Source: Paracoccus limosus
GTDB lineage: Bacteria > Pseudomonadota > Alphaproteobacteria > Rhodobacterales > Rhodobacteraceae
Assembly (NCBI RefSeq): GCF_009711185.1
Contig: NZ_WMIF01000004.1
Location: 154,402 to 218,401, forward strand
Direction of reading: 5' to 3'
Length of the DNA stretch: 64,000 nucleotides
How positions within the stretch are numbered: position 1 is the stretch's first letter; every line of letters starts with the position of its first letter. Positions 25,581 through 35,134 of this stretch are shown in pieces. The position numbers and the translations under genes were made by a program. A model generated the notes under the pieces. That model was not told where the DNA came from, searched no databases, and saw nothing but the letters and a program-made list of their open reading frames with translations.

Positions 25581-26987
25581 ATGACCCAGACCCGCAACGA
25601 ACATGACCTGCTTGGCGACCGCGAGATCCCGGCGGCGGCCTATTGGGGCGTTCACACCCTGCGCGCCGTCGAGAATTTCCAGATCTCGGGGCGCACCATC
25701 GGCGAGATCCCCGAGCTGGTGCGCTCACTGGCCGCGATCAAGCAGGCAGCGGCGCTTGCCAATGCCGATCTGGGCCTGCTGAGCCCCGAGCGCCGCGACG
25801 CCATCGTCGCCGCCTGCGAGGAAATCCGCGCCGGCAAGCTGCATGACCAGTTCGTCGTCGACCAGATCCAGGGCGGCGCCGGCACCTCGACCAACATGAA
25901 CGCCAATGAGGTCATCGCCAACCGCGCGCTGGAGATCATGGGGCACCAGAAGGGCCAGTATCAGTTCCTGCACCCCAATGAGCATGTGAACATGAGCCAG
26001 TCGACCAACGACGTCTATCCGACGGCGCTGCGGCTGGCGACCTGGAAGGGCATCCAGAAGCTGATCGGCGCGCTGTCGAGCCTGCGCGGTGCCTTCGAGG
26101 TCAAGGCCGTCGAATTCGCCGACATCCTGAAGATGGGCCGCACCCAGTTGCAGGAAGCCGTGCCGATGACCCTGGGGCAGGAGTTCAACACCTATGCCGT
26201 GATGCTGGGCGAGGATGAGCATCGTCTGGCCGAAGTGTCACAACTGGTCTGCGAGATCAATCTGGGCGCCACCGCCATAGGCACCGGCATCACCACCCAT
26301 CCCGAATATGCCGAGCGCGTCCGGGCCCGGCTGGCCGAGATCACCGTGATCCCGGTCGTCACCGCCTTTGACCTGATCGAGGCGACGCAGGATTGCGGCT
26401 GCTTCGTGCAGGTCTCGGGTGTGCTGAAGCGCGTCGCGGTGAAACTGTCGAAAACCTGCAACGACCTGCGGCTGCTGTCCTCGGGTCCGCGCGCCGGCTT
26501 CAACGAGATCAACCTGCCCGCCAAACAGGCCGGGTCCTCGATCATGCCGGGCAAGGTGAACCCGGTCATCCCCGAGGTGATGAACCAGGTCTGTTTCGAG
26601 GTCATCGGCAATGACATGACCATCACCATGGCCGCCGAGGGCGGGCAATTGCAGCTGAATGCGTTCGAGCCGGTGATCGCCTATTCGATGTTCCGCTCGG
26701 TCGACCATCTGGTGGCGGGCTGCGCCACGCTGGAGACAAATTGCGTGCGCGGCATCACCGCCAACCGCGACGTGCTGAAAGAGACCGTGCGCCGGTCCAT
26801 CGGCATCGTCACCGCGCTGAACCCCTATATCGGCTATGCGGCGGCGACCGAGGTCGCGACCGAGGCGCATCTGACCGGGCGCGGCGTCTATGAGCTGGTG
26901 CTGGAAAAGGGCCTGCTGCCGAAAGAGCGTCTGGACGCGATCCTGCAACCCGAGACCCTGACCCGCCCCGCGGCCTTTGTGGCATAA
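25581..26987 (+). CDS. aspA: Aspartate ammonia-lyase
   Basis: 468 residues from ATG 25581 (MTQTRNEHDLLGDREIP) with GAGGT upstream. The superfamily signature GSSIMPGKVNPVIPEV holds the catalytic Ser loop. TSTNMNANEVIANRALE and HPNEHVNMSQSTNDVYPTALR match aspartase more closely than class II fumarase. Interconverts aspartate with fumarate and ammonia in the cytoplasm. Followed by a strong terminator, so it is the end of its transcript. Confidence 0.95.
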   Translation: MTQTRNEHDLLGDREIPAAAYWGVHTLRAVENFQISGRTIGEIPELVRSLAAIKQAAALANADLGLLSPERRDAIVAACEEIRAGKLHDQFVVDQIQGGAGTSTNMNANEVIANRALEIMGHQKGQYQFLHPNEHVNMSQSTNDVYPTALRLATWKGIQKLIGALSSLRGAFEVKAVEFADILKMGRTQLQEAVPMTLGQEFNTYAVMLGEDEHRLAEVSQLVCEINLGATAIGTGITTHPEYAERVRARLAEITVIPVVTAFDLIEATQDCGCFVQVSGVLKRVAVKLSKTCNDLRLLSSGPRAGFNEINLPAKQAGSSIMPGKVNPVIPEVMNQVCFEVIGNDMTITMAAEGGQLQLNAFEPVIAYSMFRSVDHLVAGCATLETNCVRGITANRDVLKETVRRSIGIVTALNPYIGYAAATEVATEAHLTGRGVYELVLEKGLLPKERLDAILQPETLTRPAAFVA

Positions 26988-27011
26988 GGCACGCGACGCG
27001 CGAGATGCGAG

Positions 27012-27036
27012 AGCCCCCGGAAATGATCCGGGGGCT
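27012..27036 (+). terminator. Intrinsic terminator after aspA
   Basis: AGCCCCCGG and CCGGGGGCT form a perfect 9-base stem with a 7-base loop and are followed by TTTTG on the plus strand, 25 bases after the aspA stop. The 213-base spacer up to 27200 shows nothing else. Confidence 0.85.
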
Positions 27037-27200
27037 TTTGCATTTGGGGGCGGCCAATGTGAGGAGGCCGGGCGCGGAGAGGCGTCGTCATGATCATGAG
27101 AGGCATGGAGCTGGCAGCGACCCGAACAGGAACGTCCTTGCGCTGCCGTGGTCCTATGGCTCGCCTGCCGGGCGTTTGAACACTATCGCCCAGCGCCCCT

Positions 27201-28085
27201 TCACTCGCGATCCCCCGCCACCTCGTCCAGCAGAAAGGCCCGGAACTTGCGGATGGCGGGGCGGTTGCGGCGGCCCTTGGGATAGGCCAGCCAGAAACTG
27301 CGCCCCATGTCCGAGACCTGCGCAAAGGGCTGCACCAGACTGCCGGTCGCCAGCTCATGGCGGAAAAAGCGCGGCATCAGCATGGCCACGCCATAGCCGG
27401 CCAAGGCCGCCCGCGCCTCGTGCAGGTCGGTCGACAGCGTCAGCCCGGGCTTGCCATAGCTTGCGGTGAAATCCACCCCTGCCTCGCGCATCCACAGCGC
27501 CCAATAGGGATCGCCCCGGTCCAGCAGCGGCAGTTTCAGCAGGTCGGCCGGCTCGTCCAGCGGGCATTTGCGCAAGAGCTCGGGCGACAGCATCGGCGTA
27601 TATTCGATCGACATCAGCTGATGGGCCTCAAGCCCGGGCCAGTCGCCGGTGCCGGCGCGGATCACCACGCTGATGTCCTCGCGGCCGAAATCGACGATGT
27701 CGTCGCTGGTCTCCAGCCGCACGGCAAGGTTGGGGTTGTTCATCTGAAACTTGCCCAGCCGCGGCGAAAGCCATGCCCCCGCCAGCGTTGGCACGGTGCT
27801 GATCGACAGGGTCGAGATCGTGTCGGCCGAAGGGTCGGCAAAGGCCTCGCGCAGCATGTCGAAGGCGTCGATGGTCGGACGGGCGAACAGCGCCCCGGTC
27901 TCGGTCAGGGAAATCCCGCGCGGCTTGCGCAGGAACAGCGGCGTGCCCAGCCGCTCCTCAAGCAGCCGGATCTGGTAGCTGACGGCCGCCTGCGTCATGC
28001 CCAGTTCCTCCGCCGCGCGGGTAAAGCTGAGGTGGCGGGCGACGGCCTCGAAGGCGCGCAATGCAGCAAGGGGCGGGACAGACAT
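27201..28085 (-). CDS. LysR-family regulator (GcvA-like)
   Basis: 294 residues. The N-terminal MSVPPLAALRAFEAVARHLSFTRAAEELGMTQAAVSYQIRLLEERLG is the GcvA subgroup pattern, followed by LFLRKPRGISLTETG and the effector domain. A perfect inverted repeat covers its own start codon (28083-28099), suggesting autoregulation. Divergent from a DUF1127 gene, its likely target (inference). Effector unknown. Confidence 0.93.
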   Translation of the reverse strand: MSVPPLAALRAFEAVARHLSFTRAAEELGMTQAAVSYQIRLLEERLGTPLFLRKPRGISLTETGALFARPTIDAFDMLREAFADPSADTISTLSISTVPTLAGAWLSPRLGKFQMNNPNLAVRLETSDDIVDFGREDISVVIRAGTGDWPGLEAHQLMSIEYTPMLSPELLRKCPLDEPADLLKLPLLDRGDPYWALWMREAGVDFTASYGKPGLTLSTDLHEARAALAGYGVAMLMPRFFRHELATGSLVQPFAQVSDMGRSFWLAYPKGRRNRPAIRKFRAFLLDEVAGDRE

Positions 28086-28099
28086 AAGTTTGCCTTATG
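28083..28099. promoter_or_regulatory. Inverted repeat at LysR start (candidate operator)
   Basis: CATAAG-TTTGC-CTTATG is a perfect 6-base dyad. It includes the start codon of the LysR gene and lies 89 bases upstream of the divergent DUF1127 gene. Size and symmetry fit a LysR half-site pair. Confidence 0.55.
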
Positions 28100-28187
28100 G
28101 ATACTTGCACAGGCTTTGTTGGTCAAAGCCGCTTGGCCGTAGCATAAAACGATCACGCAGCAAATGATCCGTCTGCGGAGGAGAGAA

Positions 28188-28436
28188 ATGCCACATGATT
28201 ATGCCCCCGCCCGGCAGCCCCTGGGGTTTGCCGCCCGCATCCTGACGTTCCTTGGCCTGGTGACCGAGGATAAGTCCTGCCTATGCACCGACCGCATGGC
28301 AGCCCTTGACGACCCGGCCACCCGACGGGCCATCGCGCATCTGCCGGCGCATCTGCTGCACGACATCGGCGCGGTGCCCCCGACCGCCAGCGTGATGCCG
28401 GTCGAGGGCGAAGCGCTGCGGCGCTATATGTGGTAA
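28188..28436 (+). CDS. DUF1127 (YjiS-like) small protein
   Basis: 82 residues from ATG 28188, with GGAGGAGAGAA in front. The C-terminal segment AIAHLPAHLLHDIGAVP matches the DUF1127 pattern of a short amphipathic helix ending in L-x-DIG. DUF1127 proteins are small and basic; in Rhodobacter one (CcaF1) is an RNA-binding stress protein. No metabolic role can be read here. Divergent from a LysR gene. A hairpin at 28443-28466 ends the gene. Confidence 0.75.
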   Translation: MPHDYAPARQPLGFAARILTFLGLVTEDKSCLCTDRMAALDDPATRRAIAHLPAHLLHDIGAVPPTASVMPVEGEALRRYMW

Positions 28437-28442
28437 CAAGGT

Positions 28443-29683
<1,241 letters not shown>

Positions 29684-29724
29684 TTAGGCGCGTGCCCGAG
29701 GACTGGCAAGCCGAAGGGGCAAAG

Positions 29725-30003
29725 ATGGACGAGGCAAGGTTCAAGCGGCTGCGGATGCGCAGCTGGCGCCGGGGCACCAAGGAGATGGACCTGATCCTTG
29801 GCCCGTTTTCGGACAGCCAGCTGGGCGCGCTGAGCGCAGGCGAGCTGGATCTGTATGAGCAGCTGCTGGATGAAAACGATCAGGACCTGTATCTGTGGAT
29901 CGCCGCCCGCCTGCGCGACGAACATCCGGGCCCGCAAGAGCTGCTGGCGCTGCTGGATCGTGTGGCGGGCCATGCGCAAGACCGGTTGATTGCGAAATCC
30001 TGA
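29725..30003 (+). CDS. sdhE: FAD assembly factor SdhE
   Basis: 92 residues from ATG 29725. The defining RGxxExD motif is present as RSWRRGTKEMDLILG, followed by the family helices (LYEQLLDENDQDLYLWIAAR). SdhE promotes covalent flavinylation of succinate dehydrogenase SdhA. The gene stands alone; the sdh operon is not in the window. Confidence 0.92.
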   Translation: MDEARFKRLRMRSWRRGTKEMDLILGPFSDSQLGALSAGELDLYEQLLDENDQDLYLWIAARLRDEHPGPQELLALLDRVAGHAQDRLIAKS

Positions 30004-30096
30004 CAGTTTTAACTAATTCTGGTGAAACTTGTGGCGCGTTAATCTGGGATTCGGCTTTTTGGTCCATGGTGGTCGACACCACGAGTCCAAACGGAA

Positions 30097-30627
30097 ATGA
30101 CCATGCCCCAGCGCAGCCCCAGTCCTGTTCGTCCGGTGCCCGCCATTCATCCGGTGGCCCAGCAATCCACGCGCGACGAATCCTATATGGAAAGCCTGCA
30201 GATCCTGGAACGCCTGCACAGGCTGTTGCTGGATCTGGTCAAGGATGAATTCGAGCGGCTGGGCCGCTCGGATCTGAACCCGGTGCAGGCACTGCTGATC
30301 TATAACCTTGGCGCGGCCGAGGTGACGGCGGGCGAGCTGCGCACGCGCGGCATGTATCAGGGCTCGAACGTCAGCTACAATCTCAAGAAGCTGGTCGATC
30401 TGGGCTATGTCCATCACGAACGCTCCGAGATGGACCGGCGCTCGGTCCGGGTGCGGCTGACGCCGACCGGGCAAGAGGTGCGCGACCGCGTGATCGAGCT
30501 TTTCGCCCGCCATGCCGAGGGGCTGGAGATGTCCGGCGTGCTGGACGACCCGCCGCTGGAACGGGTGAACCTGCAATGGCGCCGGGTCGAGCGTTATTGG
30601 GCAGAGCAGATCCGATACATCTATTGA
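30097..30627 (+). CDS. MarR-like winged-helix regulator
   Basis: 176 residues (or 174 from the ATG two codons on). The winged helix lies at about residues 60-125: NPVQALLIYNLGAAEVTAGELRTRG, YQGSNVSYNLKKLVDLGYVHHERSEMDRRSVRVRLTPTG. The MarR wing motif DRRSVRV is clear. Similar regulators in alphaproteobacteria include LdtR, which controls L,D-transpeptidase genes; I cannot assign the target here. The upstream spacer has AGTTT (30005-30009) and AAACT (30025-30029) as inverted arms and GTGGT-CGAC-ACCAC at 30069-30082, possible autoregulatory sites. Confidence 0.88.
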   Translation: MTMPQRSPSPVRPVPAIHPVAQQSTRDESYMESLQILERLHRLLLDLVKDEFERLGRSDLNPVQALLIYNLGAAEVTAGELRTRGMYQGSNVSYNLKKLVDLGYVHHERSEMDRRSVRVRLTPTGQEVRDRVIELFARHAEGLEMSGVLDDPPLERVNLQWRRVERYWAEQIRYIY

Positions 30628-30684
30628 AGCGATGGGCTGGCGGCCTGGGCCTGCTGCCGCAGCGGTTCGCCTGTTGCGCGGCCG

Positions 30685-30730
30685 GACCGGGGCGCTGCCC
30701 CGGACCCCGGGATATTTCGGCACGAAAGAA
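30685..30730 (+). repeat. 46-base two-hairpin intergenic repeat, copy 3
   Basis: Same layout as copy 2 with GGGGC-GCT-GCCCC as first hairpin and TTTCG-GCA-CGAAA as second. It lies between the converging MarR and glyoxalase genes, where it could act as a shared 3' end element. Confidence 0.88.
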
Positions 30731-30799
30731 GCCGAGGGCCGGGATGAGCCGGGTTCTGAAGTGCCGGTGTCGCGTTGGGCCGGGATCTGCGCGGGGCGC

Positions 30800-31228
30800 T
30801 TACCAGTGGCCGGTGTTTTCCATGCTGGCCCAGGGCTCTTGCGGGGGCAGGCTGTCGCCTTTCTGGAGAAGCTCGATCGAGACATTGTCGGGACTGCGGA
30901 CAAAGGCCATGTGGCCGTCGCGCGGCGGGCGATTGATGGTGATGCCGGCGGCCATCAGCCGGGCGCAGAGGTCGTAGATGTCATCCACCTGATAGGCGAG
31001 ATGGCCGAAATGCCGGCTGTCCGACGGCAGGCCCGCGTCGCCGTCCCAGTTATGGGTCAGCTCGACCGGGCATTCCGGCTGGCCGGGCGGCGCCATGAAC
31101 ACGAGGGTGAAGCGGCCCTTGTCATGGTCGATGCGGCGCGTTTCCTCAAGTCCAAGCAGGCGGTAGAAGGCCATGCTGTGTTCGAGGTCCTGAACGCGCA
31201 CCATGGTGTGAAGGTAACGGATGGTCAT
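30800..31228 (-). CDS. gloA: VOC-family glyoxalase-like protein (lactoylglutathione lyase)
   Basis: 142 residues from ATG 31228 (MTIRYLHTMVRVQDLEHSMAFY) with AAGGAG upstream. One vicinal-oxygen-chelate fold with two beta-alpha-beta repeats. Candidate metal ligands are His7 in YLHTMVRV, Glu in VELTHNWD, His in GHLAYQVDD and Glu in NVSIELLQKG, the glyoxalase I order. Probably converts the hemithioacetal of methylglyoxal and glutathione. The substrate is inferred from the family. Confidence 0.88.
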   Translation of the reverse strand: MTIRYLHTMVRVQDLEHSMAFYRLLGLEETRRIDHDKGRFTLVFMAPPGQPECPVELTHNWDGDAGLPSDSRHFGHLAYQVDDIYDLCARLMAAGITINRPPRDGHMAFVRSPDNVSIELLQKGDSLPPQEPWASMENTGHW

Positions 31229-31348
31229 GCTTGTCTCCTTGGCGATGGCCGGGGAATCCCGGCGCGCAGTCTGTCCTTGGGCGGCAGGGGCGATCAAGCC
31301 CCGGTGCGCCGGTGCCGGACCTTGGGTGGCGTGCCGGGCGGGGGCAGA

Positions 31349-31810
31349 TCAGCGCGCGGGCGCCCTGCCCGTTCCGTCCGCGAATTCGCGCGCGAGGAAA
31401 AGCGCGGCGCGGCGCCAGGATTCGTCATTGTCACCGCGAAAATTCAGCTCGCGCCGCGCGATCACCTGCCGCGCCGGCAGATCGACCAGCGTGGCAAAGA
31501 CCTGCAGGATCAGCGTGCTGGATTTCTGCACCGCCACGAAAAGCCCCCGTTCGCCACCGCGTTGCCGCAGAAAGGTCACGAGGCAATCGGCGGTCTCGGA
31601 CGGACAGGCGGCGGCGATGCTGGCGGCATCGACCTGTTCGCCCGACAAGGCCTGCGCCAGCACATCGCCCATCAGCGCCAGCCGGCGGGCATGGTCGGCG
31701 GTCTGGTCGCGCGCCTCATGCGCGGTATCCAGCAGCTTGACCGGCGGGATCAGCAGGCCTTGGGCCAGCGCCGGCAAGGGTGCGATGGCGGCAAGCAGCA
31801 GCAGGCGCAT
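31349..31810 (-). CDS. Periplasmic protein of unknown function (DUF2380/DUF3280-like)
   Basis: 153 residues from ATG 31810, with AGGGGGAA upstream. A signal peptide (MRLLLLAAIAPLPALAQG) is clear and two cysteines (about positions 67 and 74) could form a disulfide. Segments CLVTFLRQRG, STLILQVFATLVDLPARQVI and NDESWRRAALFLAREFA resemble DUF2380/DUF3280 proteins. No function known. Its ATG is 199 bases from the divergent transaminase gene. Confidence 0.72.
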   Translation of the reverse strand: MRLLLLAAIAPLPALAQGLLIPPVKLLDTAHEARDQTADHARRLALMGDVLAQALSGEQVDAASIAAACPSETADCLVTFLRQRGGERGLFVAVQKSSTLILQVFATLVDLPARQVIARRELNFRGDNDESWRRAALFLAREFADGTGRAPAR

Positions 31811-32009
31811 GGCGTTCCCCCTATCGTCCACATGCTGCGCGCAAGGGCGGGTGATGGCAAGCGCCCCGTGCCGGCCGGGCGTCGAAACGCCGGCCGCTCT
31901 GGCAGTCCGCCCGATCGCAGCCGGGCGCCTTGGCAGTTCACCGGCGCCCCATTGAACCGGCCCAGCCGCCCGGCTAGCCTAGTCCCGACAACCGTTTATG
32001 GAGAAGGTC

Positions 32010-33371
32010 ATGACCCAACCGCAAAGCTGGGAAGCCCGCGCCGAGGAATATTCGCTTTACGGTTTCACCGACATGCCCTCGGTCCACCAGCGCGGCACCG
32101 TCGTGCTGACCCATGGCGAGGGGCCCTATGTCGTGGACGTGCACGGCCGGCGCTATCTGGACGCGAATTCGGGCCTGTGGAACATGGTCGCGGGCTTTGA
32201 CCATCCCGGGCTGATCGCGGCGGCGCAGGCGCAATACGCCCGCTTTCCCGGCTATCATGCGTTCTTTGGCCGCATGTCCGACCAGACAGTGATGCTGTCG
32301 GAAAAGCTGGTCGAGGTCTCGCCCTTTGCCAGCGGCAAGGTGTTCTACACCAACTCGGGGTCCGAGGCGAATGACACCATGGTCAAGATGCTGTGGTTCC
32401 TGCACGCCGCCGAGGGCAATCCCCAGAAACGCAAGATCCTGACCCGCTGGAACGCCTATCACGGCGTCACCGCCGTTTCGGCCAGCATGACGGGCAAGCC
32501 CTACAACTCGGTCTTTGGCCTGCCGCTGCCGGGCTTTATCCATCTGACCTGCCCGCATTACTGGCGCTTTGGCGAAGCCGGCGAGACCGAGGAACAATTC
32601 ACCGCCCGCCTTGCCCGCGAGCTTGAGGAGACGATCCTGCGCGAGGGTGCCGACACCATCGCCGGTTTCTTCGCCGAGCCGGTGATGGGTGCGGGCGGCG
32701 TTATCCCGCCCAGCAAGGGCTATTTCCAGGCGGTGCAGCCGATCCTGAAGAAATACGGCATTCCGCTGATCTCGGACGAGGTGATCTGCGGCTTTGGCCG
32801 CACCGGCAACACCTGGGGCTGCGAGACCTATGGCTATGTGCCTGACGCGATCATCTCGTCCAAGAACCTGACCGCCGGGTTCTTCCCGATGGGCGCGGTG
32901 ATCCTGGGTCCGGAACTGGCCGCGCGCGTCGATGCCGCCGTGGAGGCCATCGAGGAGTTCCCGCATGGCTTTACCGCCTCGGGCCATCCGGTTGGCTGCG
33001 CCATCGCGCTGAAGGCGATCGACGTGGTGATGAACGAGGGGCTGGCCGAGAACGTCAACCGCCTTGCCCCGCGTTTTGAGGACGGGCTGAAGCGTCTGGC
33101 CGAAAAGCCCAATATCGGCGAATACCGCGGCGTCGGCTTCATGTGGGCGCTGGAGGCGGTCAAGGACAAGGCGACCAAGACCCCCTTCGACGGCACCCTC
33201 TCGGTCAGCGAGCGTATCGCAAATACCTGCACCGACATGGGGCTGATCTGCCGCCCTTTGGGTCAGTCGGTGGTGCTGTGTCCGCCCTTCATCATGACCG
33301 AGGGCCAGATGGACGAGATGTTCGAGAAGCTGGAAAAGGCGCTGCACAAGGTCTTTGCCGAGGTCGCCTGA
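32010..33371 (+). CDS. Class III omega-transaminase
   Basis: 453 residues from ATG 32010 with GGAGAAGG in front. PLP lysine is Lys285 in IISSKNLTAGFFPMGA; other signatures are FYTNSGSEANDTMVKML, WNAYHGVTAVSASMTG and LISDEVICGFGRTG. The sequence is very close to the Paracoccus denitrificans (S)-selective omega-transaminase as I remember it, which uses pyruvate and many amines. The physiological substrate is not certain; beta-alanine/taurine-type amines are possible. The best single taxonomic marker in the window. Confidence 0.92.
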   Translation: MTQPQSWEARAEEYSLYGFTDMPSVHQRGTVVLTHGEGPYVVDVHGRRYLDANSGLWNMVAGFDHPGLIAAAQAQYARFPGYHAFFGRMSDQTVMLSEKLVEVSPFASGKVFYTNSGSEANDTMVKMLWFLHAAEGNPQKRKILTRWNAYHGVTAVSASMTGKPYNSVFGLPLPGFIHLTCPHYWRFGEAGETEEQFTARLARELEETILREGADTIAGFFAEPVMGAGGVIPPSKGYFQAVQPILKKYGIPLISDEVICGFGRTGNTWGCETYGYVPDAIISSKNLTAGFFPMGAVILGPELAARVDAAVEAIEEFPHGFTASGHPVGCAIALKAIDVVMNEGLAENVNRLAPRFEDGLKRLAEKPNIGEYRGVGFMWALEAVKDKATKTPFDGTLSVSERIANTCTDMGLICRPLGQSVVLCPPFIMTEGQMDEMFEKLEKALHKVFAEVA

Positions 33372-33374
33372 GCC

Positions 33375-33644
33375 CTACCACGGGTCCGCGCCGCCCAGCA
33401 CGGCGCGGGCCATCACCACGCGCTGCGGCTTGATCCCCAGCGCCGCCGCGAAATCCAGCACGCGGCCATCCTCTTGCAGCAGGAAATCCAGCACGAATTG
33501 CGCAAATTCGGGCCGGCTGGTCATGGCGCGCAGCCCGGCCACGTCGCTGCCCGATTGCGCCAGCAGCGCCTCGACCAGCTCGGGCTGGGCGGCGATATGC
33601 TGGAAACCGGCATCGGCGATGTCTCGGGCCTCGGTCGGGGTCAT
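33375..33644 (-). CDS. DUF3572 family protein
   Basis: 89 residues from ATG 33644 (MTPTEARDIADAGFQHIAAQPE) with AGGCAGGAC upstream; a longer reading overlaps the pleD promoter and is rejected. The pattern AGFQHIAAQPELVEALLAQSG, EFAQFVLDFLLQEDGRVLDFA matches DUF3572, an alphaproteobacterial family often beside pleD. Soluble and helical; function unknown. Confidence 0.85.
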   Translation of the reverse strand: MTPTEARDIADAGFQHIAAQPELVEALLAQSGSDVAGLRAMTSRPEFAQFVLDFLLQEDGRVLDFAAALGIKPQRVVMARAVLGGADPW

Positions 33645-33688
33645 GTCCTGCCTCGCTGTATTTTTCCGGCCGGCCAGCGGCTCTGGAA

Positions 33689-33702
33689 ACACTTTGTTAA
33701 CC
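33689..33702. promoter_or_regulatory. Partial CtrA-like site upstream of pleD
   Basis: A TTAACC half-site with only a weak partner (GAAA-N7-TTAACC). The segment CTTTGTTAACCAT is shared exactly with the strong CtrA box at 41364-41378. It lies in the divergent spacer before the pleD-like gene. Confidence 0.35.
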
Positions 33703-33751
33703 ATTCCGCGCCAAGATGCGGGCGAGGCCAGCGAGTGTAAAGCAGATGAAC

Positions 33752-35134
33752 ATGGCAGGGCGCATTCTTGTCGTTGACGGCGTGCCAACCAATCGCATCA
33801 CGATGAAGGTCCGGCTCAGCTCGGCCTGTTACGAGGTGGCGGCAGCGGCCTCGGGAACCGAGGCGCTGCGGCTGGCCGATCTGTTGCAGCCGCAGGTGGT
33901 ACTGATCGGCGCCAGCCTGCCCGACATGACCGCGCCCGAGCTGTGCGCCGCGCTGCGCGCCGGGCCCGGCGGATCCGAGCTGCCGGTGCTGGTTCAGGCG
34001 CAGGGTGTCGAGCGGATCGCCGCGCTGCGCGCCGGCGCCTCGGCGCTGATCGAAGCGATGGGTGACGACCTGACGCTGCTGGCGCGGATCCGCGGGCTGA
34101 TGCGCGCCGATCCGCAGCTGGAACATGCGCATGGCATGGCCGAACCCGGCGCGGCGTTTCAGCATGACAACCGGCCGCGCGCGGTCTTTGTCGCCGACCA
34201 GCCGGCCACGGCGCTGGGGTGGCGCCATGCGTTGCAGGGCCGGGTGCATTTCGCGATCTCGGTCTGCGACCCGGAACGGGCGCTTTCGGATGCGGCGCGC
34301 GGGCGGGTGCCGGATCTTTACCTGATCGCCGCCGACATCCACCAGCCCGGCGACGGGCTGCGCCTGCTGTCGGAACTGCGCTCGCGCCCGCTGTCGCGCG
34401 ATGCGGGTTTCGTGATCGTCTTGCGCGCCGAACGGGCCGAGATGACCGCCGTGGCGCTGGATCTGGGCGCGGGCGATGTGCTGCCGGCCGATCTGACCGG
34501 CCCCGCCGCCGCGACCGAGGCTGCGATCCGGCTGGAAACCCAGCTTGCGCGCAAACATGACGCCGACCGCCGCCGCGAGGAAACCCAGCGCAATGTCGCC
34601 CTTGCCCTGACCGATCCGCTGACCGGGCTGCACAACCGCCGCTACGCCCTGCCCCGGCTGGCCGAGCTGTTCCAGCAGACAGGCAGCATCGGCGGCACGC
34701 TGGCGGTGATGCTGCTGGATCTGGACCGCTTCAAGCAGGTCAACGACAACCACGGCCATGCCGCCGGCGATGCCGTTCTGGCCGCCGTCGCGCGCCGTCT
34801 GGCCGACAGCCTGCCGCCCGCCGCCTTTCTGGCCCGCATCGGAGGCGAGGAATTTCTGGCGGTGCTGCCCGATTGTCCGGCCCGCGCGGCCCGGCTGATT
34901 GCCGAGGACATGCGTCAGGCCGTGCAGGCGCGCCCGGTGCCGCTGCCACCCGAATGCGCCGAGCCCGAGCTTTCGGTGACGATCTCGGCCGGGATCGCGG
35001 TGATCGGCGACCGGCGCGAGGCGGCGATGCTGGACCCGGAAATGCTGCTTGCGCGCGCGGATCGCGCCTTGCTCTCGGCCAAATCCGCCGGGCGCAACCG
35101 CATTGTCATGGCCCCCGCGACATTGGCCGCCTGA
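33752..35134 (+). CDS. pleD: PleD-type diguanylate cyclase with degenerate receiver
   Basis: 460 residues from ATG 33752 (33746 is equally possible). Two receiver-like domains (about 1-125 and 142-265) precede a GGDEF domain. The cyclase site is intact: TDPLTGLHNRR, LDLDRFKQVND and GGEEF at 364-368. Receiver 1 has lost the phosphoacceptor: Gly53 (VVLIGASLPDM) stands where PleD has Asp53, the acidic pair reads DG instead of DD, and the conserved Lys is absent. The allosteric RxxD site reads PPAA (355-358). It should make c-di-GMP without phospho-control or product inhibition (inference). Confidence 0.9.
   Translation: MAGRILVVDGVPTNRITMKVRLSSACYEVAAAASGTEALRLADLLQPQVVLIGASLPDMTAPELCAALRAGPGGSELPVLVQAQGVERIAALRAGASALIEAMGDDLTLLARIRGLMRADPQLEHAHGMAEPGAAFQHDNRPRAVFVADQPATALGWRHALQGRVHFAISVCDPERALSDAARGRVPDLYLIAADIHQPGDGLRLLSELRSRPLSRDAGFVIVLRAERAEMTAVALDLGAGDVLPADLTGPAAATEAAIRLETQLARKHDADRRREETQRNVALALTDPLTGLHNRRYALPRLAELFQQTGSIGGTLAVMLLDLDRFKQVNDNHGHAAGDAVLAAVARRLADSLPPAAFLARIGGEEFLAVLPDCPARAARLIAEDMRQAVQARPVPLPPECAEPELSVTISAGIAVIGDRREAAMLDPEMLLARADRALLSAKSAGRNRIVMAPATLAA

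Noticed and set aside
30628..30799. Extra small gene between MarR and glyoxalase genes
   Set aside because: Open frames exist but only reflect GC bias; the spacer is explained by repeat copy 3.
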